Positions 58,175 through 64,000 of a DNA stretch of 64,000 nucleotides are shown here, piece by piece. The position numbers and the translations under genes were made by a program. The notes under the pieces were generated by a model. That model saw nothing but the letters and a program-made list of their open reading frames with translations. It was not told the DNA's origin and searched no databases. Source of the stretch: Halorussus salinisoli (GTDB lineage: Archaea > Halobacteriota > Halobacteria > Halobacteriales > Haladaptataceae); the NCBI GenBank assembly GCA_005239435.1, contig SZNP01000010.1, positions 124,001 through 188,000 on the forward strand, read 5' to 3'. The number at the start of each line of letters is the position of its first letter. Within the stretch, counting starts at the first letter, position 1.

Positions 58175-59317
58175 ATGGATTTCAGCCTTCCCGACGAGCA
58201 TCGGATGATTCGGGACACCGTCCGAGAGTTCTGCGACGAGGAGATCGAGCCCATCGCTCAGGACATCGAGGACGAGCACCGATTCCCGGAGGAAATCTTC
58301 GACCAGCTCGCCGACCTCGACATGATGGGCGTGCCCGTCGGCGAAGAGTACGGCGGACTCGGCGGCGACCAGTTGATGTACGCGCTGGTTACCGAGGAAC
58401 TCGGCCGGGTCTCTGGCTCTATCGGTCTCTCCTACGCGGCTCACGTCTCGCTGGCCTCCAAGCCCATCGAACTGTTCGGCACCGACGAGCAGAAGGAACG
58501 CTGGCTTCGGCCCCTCGCGGAGGGCGAGTACCTCGGGTCGTGGGCGCTGACCGAACCCGGTAGCGGGTCGGACGCCAGCGACATGGACACGATGGCGGAA
58601 AAAGAGGGCGACGAGTGGGTCCTGAACGGAACTAAGCAGTTCATCACCAACGCCAACGTCGCCGGGTCGGTCCTCGTCAAGGCCGTCACTGACCCCGGCG
58701 CGGGCTACGACGGCATCTCGACGTTCATCGTGGACCCCGAGGAGGACGACGGCTTCGAGGTCACGACCGTCTGGGACAAGATGGGCCTGAACGCCTCGCC
58801 GACCTGCGAAATCAAGCTCACGGACGTGCGCCTCCCCGAGGACCGCCTGCTCGGCGAGGAGGGCGACGGCTGGGACCAGACCAAGAAGACGCTCGACGGC
58901 GGCCGCATCTCCATCGCGGCGCTCTCGACCGGTCTCGCACAGGGCGCGTACGAGGCCGCCAAGGAGTACAGCAAAGAGCGCGAGCAGTTCGGCCAACCCA
59001 TCTCGAAGTTCGACGCCATCCGGAACAAGGTGGTTGCGATGGACCGGAAGATAGAGCGCGCCCGCCTGCTGACCCACAAGGCGGCCTGGAAGTACGACCA
59101 GGGCGAGTCGGTGAGCCACGAGAGCGCCCTCGCCAAACTCGACGCCAGCGAGGCCGCCCGCGAGGTCTCCGAGGAGGCCGTACAGACCCTCGGCGGCTAC
59201 GGGTACACCGAGGACTTCGCACCCCAGCGGTTCTTCCGCGACGCGAAACTGATGGAAATCGGCGAGGGAACCAGCGAGATTCAGCATCTCGTCATCGGGC
59301 GCGAACTCGGACTTTGA
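58175..59317 (+). CDS. Acyl-CoA dehydrogenase
   Basis: A 380-residue FAD enzyme for alpha,beta-dehydrogenation of acyl-CoA in beta-oxidation or branched-chain amino acid breakdown. LGSWALTEPGSGSDASDMDT (near 124-143) and WVLNGTKQFITNANVAGSVL are the FAD/substrate motifs; QTLGGYGYTEDFAPQRFFRD (near 335-354) and KLMEIGEGTSEIQHLVIGRE end the protein. The catalytic Glu may be that in the GEGTSEIQ region or its alternative site. Length is normal. Confidence 0.95.
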   Translation: MDFSLPDEHRMIRDTVREFCDEEIEPIAQDIEDEHRFPEEIFDQLADLDMMGVPVGEEYGGLGGDQLMYALVTEELGRVSGSIGLSYAAHVSLASKPIELFGTDEQKERWLRPLAEGEYLGSWALTEPGSGSDASDMDTMAEKEGDEWVLNGTKQFITNANVAGSVLVKAVTDPGAGYDGISTFIVDPEEDDGFEVTTVWDKMGLNASPTCEIKLTDVRLPEDRLLGEEGDGWDQTKKTLDGGRISIAALSTGLAQGAYEAAKEYSKEREQFGQPISKFDAIRNKVVAMDRKIERARLLTHKAAWKYDQGESVSHESALAKLDASEAAREVSEEAVQTLGGYGYTEDFAPQRFFRDAKLMEIGEGTSEIQHLVIGRELGL

Positions 59318-59479
59318 TTCCCGGGTAGACACGAAGAGCCCTCGGCGACGAACTAGTTCGCTCTTCGAGCAACCTTCTCGATTCCCAAAGAAACGTAGAA
59401 GCGTTTCGAGCGTCGTCCCACGCCGCCGGTCGGACAGACGTAAAGCGGGAGAACAAAACGTCGGGAGAGACGTCGCGGC

Positions 59480-60067
59480 CTACAACTGGACGGCGTCCTG
59501 ATTGGTCAGCGTCTGCGGGACGCTGTGGTGATAGGTCACTGCGCCCGCCGACGTGACGATTTTGATGGTGAACTCCTCGCTCTCCTTGAGACCGTGAGAG
59601 TTCTCCGTCAGGGCCTTGGCGTCGATCGTGAACCGGAACCGGTCGCCCTGATGTACGAGGACCGGCGACGTATCGTCGACGTCCTTGATGGGTGACACGC
59701 TGTAGTTGGTAGCGTTCGCCTCGTGCCCCTTCGTCAGAATCGCGGCACCGTCGGGACCGAGCCACTCGACCGTCGCAGTCGAGAGGTTCACGTCTCCGGA
59801 ACCCGAACTCTTCATCACGGTCAGGTTCACGTCGTGAATCGAGTCGTCGTTACCGACTGTTCCGACCGTACTGACGACGTGTACGCGGTTCGTTACTTGC
59901 GCGGTCGACTCCTCTCCGGTCTGCTCGGACTTGGTCTGGAGGAAGCCCGCGGTGTTGATCAGGACGCCCGCCGTGATGGCGGCGACCAGCACCATCGCGA
60001 TGAACACGATGAGGGTGCCGATGCCGACCTGTGCCCGGTCGACCCGCCCGTCTTCGATGTCGAACAT
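59480..60067 (-). CDS. Archaellin (flagellin), orphan
   Basis: A 195-residue filament protein of the archaellum. The class III signal is [20 protein letters not shown] (1-20); the PibD-type cleavage should fall just before QVGIG, and the helix [20 protein letters not shown] mediates filament packing. The globular beta domain includes Asn-linked glycosylation sites (NLT, NLS, NYS). The upstream extended frame to 60103 is not needed. No arl/fla operon genes lie nearby, so it is an isolated archaellin copy. Confidence 0.92.
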   Translation of the reverse strand: MFDIEDGRVDRAQVGIGTLIVFIAMVLVAAITAGVLINTAGFLQTKSEQTGEESTAQVTNRVHVVSTVGTVGNDDSIHDVNLTVMKSSGSGDVNLSTATVEWLGPDGAAILTKGHEANATNYSVSPIKDVDDTSPVLVHQGDRFRFTIDAKALTENSHGLKESEEFTIKIVTSAGAVTYHHSVPQTLTNQDAVQL

Positions 60068-60268
60068 GATTCTCTTCTGGAGAACCGTTCTCGGACGTAG
60101 CACATAAATCCCCGATTACATTATCACGAATAAAAATGGAACGGAACGCCGGATAAGATGCTTCAGGGCCGCCCTCACGCCTTTTCTCCGAACGACTATA
60201 AAATATCCGTAAAGTGCGTTACCTCGGAAGAAAACGGGTCCGGACGTGCCCACGGCCCGGACGTCGCG
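60068..60268. other. Spacer between archaellin and glutamate dehydrogenase genes
   Basis: Contains AT-rich DNA (60105-60140, CCCGATTACATTATCACGAAT) upstream of the archaellin start on the minus strand and CTATAAAATATCC near 60197-60210, a TATA-like element on the plus strand with no gene behind it. No ORF is supported. Confidence 0.35.
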
Positions 60269-61525
60269 TCAGGGCCAGTTGCCGCTCTCTTGGTAGGCGT
60301 CCACGACTCGCTGGATAGCGACCACGTAGGCGGCCGTGCGCATGTTCGGCGCGTCCGTCTCCTCGTAGGTCTCGACCAGATTGTCGAAGGCGTCGGTGAT
60401 GATGCGTTCGAGTTCCTCGTTGACCTTCTCCTCGGTCCAGTGGAACCGCTGGCGGTTCTGGACCCACTCGAAGTACGAGACGGTGACCCCGCCCGCGTTG
60501 GCGAGGATGTCCGGGAAGACGTAGGTGTCCGCGTCACGCAGTACGTCGTCGGCGTCCGGCGTGAGCGGTCCGTTCGCGGCCTCCACGATGACGTCGGCCT
60601 GCACCTCTTTGGCGAGGTCGCCGTCGATGGCGTTTTCGAGCGCCGCGGGTACGAGCAAGTCCACGTCGAGCGTGAGCAGGTCGTCGTTGGAGAACTCCTC
60701 GTCCGCGCCGTGGTAGCCCGCGACGCTTCCGGTCTCGTTCTTGTGGCTCTTCACGTCCACGGGGTCGAAACCTGCTTCGTTGTGGATAGCACCGCTGGAG
60801 TCCGAGACGGCGACCACGTTCGCGCCGAGTTCGTCGATGAGTTTGGCCGCGATCCAACCGGCGTTGCCGTAGCCCTGTACGGCGACGCTCGCACCCTCGA
60901 TGTCCCGGTCTAGGTAGTCGAACGCCTCGCGGGCGGTGAGCATGGTCGAGCGACCGGTCGCCTCGACGCGGCCCGCGCTCCCGCCGCTGTCGGGAGACTT
61001 GCCGGTGATGACGCCGGGTTCGGTCGTGTTCTCCAGCGTCTCGTAAGTGTCCTTGATCCAGTTCATCTCGCGCTGGCCGGTGTTCACGTCCGGGGCGGGG
61101 ATGTCCTTGTCCACGCCGATGAACGGGCGCAGTTCCTTGGCGAACGACCGGGTGATGCGTTCGAGTTCGCTCTCGCTGTACTCGTCCGGGTCGATGATGA
61201 TGCCACCCTTGCCGCCGCCGTAGGGGATGTCCACGACCGCGCACTTGTAGACCATCCATCCGGAGAGCGCCTTCACCTCGTCGCGGGAGACGCCCGGGTG
61301 GTAGCGGATACCGCCCTTGTACGGGCCTCGGTCACCGTTGAACTCCGACCGGAACGCCTTGAACACCTCGACGTCGCCGTCGTCCATCTCGACCGAGAGG
61401 TTCGTCTCCAGTACGCGCTCGGGGTGTTTGAGTCGCTCGACCACGTCACCGGAGACGCTCATGTACTCCGTGGCGTCGTCTATCTGTTCCTGTAGGCTCT
61501 CGAAGGGATTTGCTTGCTCGGACAT
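60269..61525 (-). CDS. Glutamate dehydrogenase 1
   Basis: A 418-residue enzyme of the GluDH family that interconverts glutamate and 2-oxoglutarate plus ammonium. Catalytic Lys residues are in [15 protein letters not shown] and [20 protein letters not shown]; the dinucleotide fold is [20 protein letters not shown] with GYGNAG. The second conserved region is [21 protein letters not shown] minus-strand TATA-like element (GTTATAAG in 61548-61555) is 24-30 nt before the ATG at 61525. A divergent paralogue follows. Confidence 0.95.
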   Translation of the reverse strand: MSEQANPFESLQEQIDDATEYMSVSGDVVERLKHPERVLETNLSVEMDDGDVEVFKAFRSEFNGDRGPYKGGIRYHPGVSRDEVKALSGWMVYKCAVVDIPYGGGKGGIIIDPDEYSESELERITRSFAKELRPFIGVDKDIPAPDVNTGQREMNWIKDTYETLENTTEPGVITGKSPDSGGSAGRVEATGRSTMLTAREAFDYLDRDIEGASVAVQGYGNAGWIAAKLIDELGANVVAVSDSSGAIHNEAGFDPVDVKSHKNETGSVAGYHGADEEFSNDDLLTLDVDLLVPAALENAIDGDLAKEVQADVIVEAANGPLTPDADDVLRDADTYVFPDILANAGGVTVSYFEWVQNRQRFHWTEEKVNEELERIITDAFDNLVETYEETDAPNMRTAAYVVAIQRVVDAYQESGNWP

Positions 61526-61829
61526 GGGTGGTAAATTCTGGCGTCGCGTTATAAGTTCACGATAGCCATTCATACAGTTTCCGGAACTGGAACAGGCGTT
61601 CGGGGCATCGTCCGGACGCGGGAGGGCGATTGAACTAACCACTTCCCAATCCCAGTGACGGTGTAAGTGTGTATATAAGGTCCTAAGACAACACCATAGC
61701 ATTAATATTTTATTCGCCTACGGGAATCTACGCCTACGATGCGTCGTCTCGACGACTCGCCTCAGACTGGGAGGACTCGACCGGTCCAACAGGACGTGCG
61801 AGTCGAACAGACGACGTGACGACCACACC
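61526..61829. promoter_or_regulatory. Divergent promoter region of the two gdh genes
   Basis: The 304-bp spacer carries a TATA-like element for each gene: TTATAAG at 61549-61555 for the minus-strand gene and an AT-rich block at 61672-61714 (TGTATATAAGG and TTAATATTTTATTCG) for the plus-strand gene. The plus-strand gene would have a leader of about 100 nt, which holds a 26-codon frame (61739-61819) of doubtful meaning. Confidence 0.5.
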
Positions 61830-63131
61830 ATGCCTTCAGGAACTGTCGAAACTACGGAACAGCCGGGTAACGACGAAGAGATCGAAGAACCGGAGTCCGC
61901 GCTCGAAACGGCCCGGCGACAACTCGAACACGCCGCGGCCCATCTCGACGTGGACGACGGCGTCATCGAGCGCCTCAAGCACCCGACGACGGTACATCGC
62001 GTCGCGGTGCCACTCGAACGCGACGACGGGTCGGTCGAGGTGTTCACGGGGTATCGGTCTCAGCACGACGACGTGCGCGGCCCCTACAAGGGCGGTCTGC
62101 GCTTTCATCCCCACGTGAGCGAACAGGAGTGCGTCGGTCTCTCGATGTGGATGACGTGGAAGTGCGCGGTCATGGACCTCCCGTTCGGCGGCGGGAAAGG
62201 CGGCATCGTCGTGGACCCGAAAGACCTGAGCGAAGACGAGAAAGAGCGCCTGACCCGACGATTCGCCGAGGAACTCCGGAAGTTCGTCGGGCCGAAGAAG
62301 GACATCCCCGCGCCGGACATGGGGACCGACGCCCAGACGATGGCGTGGTTCATGGACGCCTACTCGATGCAGGAGGGCGAGACCATCCCCGGCGTCGTCA
62401 CCGGCAAGCCCCCTGTCGTCGGTGGAAGCGAGGGTCGCCAGGAAGCGCCGGGTCGCTCGGTCGCCATCGTCGCCCGCGAAGCCGCCGACTACTACGACTA
62501 CGACCTCGAAGACACCACGGTCGCCGTCCAGGGGTTCGGGAGCGTCGGCGCGAACGCCGCCCGACTGCTCGACGACTGGGGCGCGAACGTGGTCGCCGTC
62601 AGCGACGTGAACGGGGCCATCTACGACCCCGACGGACTCGACACCCACGCGGTCCCCTCCCACGAGGAGCAACCCGAGGCCGTCATGAACCACGACGCCC
62701 CCGAGAAACTCTCGAACGAGAAGATTCTCGAACTCGACGTAGACGTGTTGGTTCCGGCCGCCATCGGGAACGTCATCACCGCGGACAACGCCAACGACGT
62801 GCAGGCCGACGTCGTGGTCGAGGGCGCGAACGGCCCGACCACCTTCGCCGCCGACGCCATCCTCGAAGAGCGAGGCGTCGAGGTCATCCCGGACATCCTC
62901 GCCAACGCGGGCGGGGTCACCGTGTCGTACTTCGAGTGGTTGCAGGACATCAACCGCCGCCAGTGGTCGCTCGAACGCGTCAACGACGAACTCGAAAAGC
63001 ACATGCTCTCGGCGTGGAACGACGTGCGAACCGAAGTCGAAGCGCGGGACGTGAGTTGGCGCGACGCCGCCTACGTCGTCGCCCTCTCGCGCATCGCCGA
63101 GGCCAAGACGACCCGCGGTCTCTGGCCCTGA
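61830..63131 (+). CDS. Glutamate dehydrogenase 2
   Basis: A 433-residue paralogue. It has an extra acidic N-terminal 35 residues, then [20 protein letters not shown]. Catalytic sites: [20 protein letters not shown] and [20 protein letters not shown]. The dinucleotide motif is [20 protein letters not shown] with GFGSVG instead of GYGNAG of copy 1, so cofactor use may differ. The shared tail is [24 protein letters not shown]. It converges with the CitE-like gene. Confidence 0.95.
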   Translation: MPSGTVETTEQPGNDEEIEEPESALETARRQLEHAAAHLDVDDGVIERLKHPTTVHRVAVPLERDDGSVEVFTGYRSQHDDVRGPYKGGLRFHPHVSEQECVGLSMWMTWKCAVMDLPFGGGKGGIVVDPKDLSEDEKERLTRRFAEELRKFVGPKKDIPAPDMGTDAQTMAWFMDAYSMQEGETIPGVVTGKPPVVGGSEGRQEAPGRSVAIVAREAADYYDYDLEDTTVAVQGFGSVGANAARLLDDWGANVVAVSDVNGAIYDPDGLDTHAVPSHEEQPEAVMNHDAPEKLSNEKILELDVDVLVPAAIGNVITADNANDVQADVVVEGANGPTTFAADAILEERGVEVIPDILANAGGVTVSYFEWLQDINRRQWSLERVNDELEKHMLSAWNDVRTEVEARDVSWRDAAYVVALSRIAEAKTTRGLWP

Positions 63132-63154
63132 GGTCCTGAATCGCGCGTTTTCGT

Positions 63155-64000
63155 CTACTTCTCGTCGGCCGCCTCGGCGTACGCCACCACGCGCTCGGCC
63201 TGTGCAATCAGGGGTGCGTCTATCATCTCGCCGTCCACGCGGAAGACGCCGCGACCCTCGGCGTCGGCCTCCTCCTTCGCTTCCAGCACGCGCTCGGCCC
63301 ACTCGACGCGCTCGGGGGCGGGCGTGAACGACTCGTTGATCGGGGCGACCTGCGCGGGGTGAATCGCCATCTTGCCGTCGTAGCCCAACTGGACGGCGAA
63401 CTCGGTCTCCTCGGCCAGACCCTCGACGTCCTCGATATCGGTGTACACCGTGTCGATGGCGTCGACGTCGGCGGCGGTGGCCGCGAGGACGACCTGCTCG
63501 CGCGCGTGGAGGACTTCGGTTCCCTCGTCGGTCCGGGTCGCACCGAGGTCGGCCGCGAGGTCTTCCGCGCCGAAGACGAGGGCGTCCACTTCGGGAACCG
63601 TCGCAATCTCCTCGGCGGTCAGAATCCCGGCGGCCGTCTCGACCAGCGCGAGAATCGGCACGTCGGCGTCTCGCTCGGCGAGCAAATCGGCCAGCGTCTC
63701 TGCGTCGTCTGGGTCTTCGGTCTTCGGGGCCATCACGGCGTCGAGGGTCGCTACTGCGTCGCCGCTGTCGCCGAGGACGCCTCGGAGGTCGTCGTCAGCG
63801 GCGATGCCCGTGGGGTTCACCCGGACGCAGACCTCGCAGTCCGGCGAGAAGTCGGGGTCGGCGAGGACCGCCCGGACCGCCTCGCGCGCCTCCTCCTTGC
63901 GCCGGGGAGCGACCGCGTCCTCCAGGTCGAAGACGATTACGTCGGCCCCGGCAGTCGGCGCTTTGCGCATCATCTCCGGGCGGTCGCCCGGCGTGAACAG
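63155..64000 (-). CDS. HpcH/HpaI aldolase family (CitE-like), partial
   Basis: The 5' end is cut by the right window edge: the frame continues from 64000 with LFTPGDRPEMMRKAPTAGAD, which is the canonical N-terminal region of CitE/beta-methylmalyl-CoA lyase-like proteins. Visible motifs are ADVIVFDLEDAVAPRRKEEA, CEVCVRVNPTGIAADDDLRG, and VDALVFGAEDLAADLGATRT. The metal-binding Glu and Asp are in VFDLEDAV and the later VFGAEDLAAD. These enzymes cleave or form malyl/citramalyl-type CoA esters. The stop is at 63155; about 10 residues are missing at the N-terminus. Confidence 0.9.
   Translation of the reverse strand: MFTPGDRPEMMRKAPTAGADVIVFDLEDAVAPRRKEEAREAVRAVLADPDFSPDCEVCVRVNPTGIAADDDLRGVLGDSGDAVATLDAVMAPKTEDPDDAETLADLLAERDADVPILALVETAAGILTAEEIATVPEVDALVFGAEDLAADLGATRTDEGTEVLHAREQVVLAATAADVDAIDTVYTDIEDVEGLAEETEFAVQLGYDGKMAIHPAQVAPINESFTPAPERVEWAERVLEAKEEADAEGRGVFRVDGEMIDAPLIAQAERVVAYAEAADEK

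Noticed and set aside
61739-61819. A 26-codon leader-peptide-like frame before the second glutamate dehydrogenase
   Set aside because: No regulatory codon bias, attenuator hairpin or ribosome-binding site is evident; chance is the simpler explanation.

Overview
The window is a piece of a halophilic archaeal chromosome (class Halobacteria). The evidence is archaeal information-processing genes (L7Ae, S28e, L24e, TFE, archaeal GluRS, TmcA, Trm56), a very acidic Asp/Glu-rich proteome, high GC coding DNA broken by AT-rich intergenic islands, TATA-like boxes about 25 nt from many start codons (leaderless genes), and families largely confined to haloarchaea (bat-type HTH sensors, HalOD1, DUF7344, archaellin). 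The genus cannot be fixed from sequence alone. I see no prophage, CRISPR array, insertion sequence, rRNA or tRNA; most of the window looks like core chromosome.

Layout. 0-5 kb: a DUF7344 winged-helix regulator, a receiver-PAS-GAF-bat sensor/regulator and gltX. 4.6-7.8 kb: a frameshifted secreted-protein gene, a Tat-exported cyclase, a 52-residue Cys protein and a HalOD1 protein. 7.9-12.5 kb: tmcA, a GNAT acetyltransferase and the rpl7ae-rps28e-rpl24e-ndk operon, whose leader carries a box C/D-type kink-turn candidate. 12.7-18.3 kb: a selenium-binding protein overlapping a ferredoxin, a glycerophosphodiesterase, and a three-gene SSS transporter operon. 18.4-27.6 kb: penicillin-acylase-like hydrolase, hisD, CNNM/CBS transporter, IscA-type carrier, dodecin and several membrane proteins. 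27.6-28.5 kb is a 0.9-kb gene-free stretch full of strong hairpins.

28.5-36.2 kb: PLP aminotransferase, small haloarchaeal proteins, a 5'-nucleotidase, UspA, MscS, purM and a DUF2797 protein. 36.3-39.5 kb: two tandem subtilisin-type proteases (halolysins), the remnant of a third, and a BsuPI-like protease inhibitor gene. 39.6-46 kb: arylamine N-acetyltransferase, trm56, a second 5'-nucleotidase paralogue, then tfe-DUF2110-DUF5803-cinA. 46.1-54 kb: a 36-residue membrane peptide, a Gln-rich protein with a Cys-bearing helical core, an NAD-kinase-family protein, an AbrB-PhoU regulator, a WHy-domain secreted protein, and a SRPBCC-nitrilase pair. 54.5-64 kb: a second DUF7344 protein, aldehyde dehydrogenase, RIO-like kinase, acyl-CoA dehydrogenase, an orphan archaellin, two divergent glutamate dehydrogenases, and a CitE-like lyase cut by the right edge.

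The most noteworthy items are: the protease/remnant/BsuPI cluster; a dispersed GC-rich intergenic repeat family with at least five members (around 26.4, 35.1, 40.5, 41.5 and 55.3 kb), two of which share a 22-bp exact match in opposite orientation; the Gln-rich Cys-motif protein; the kink-turn in the rpl7ae leader; and the structured non-coding block at 27.7-28.4 kb.
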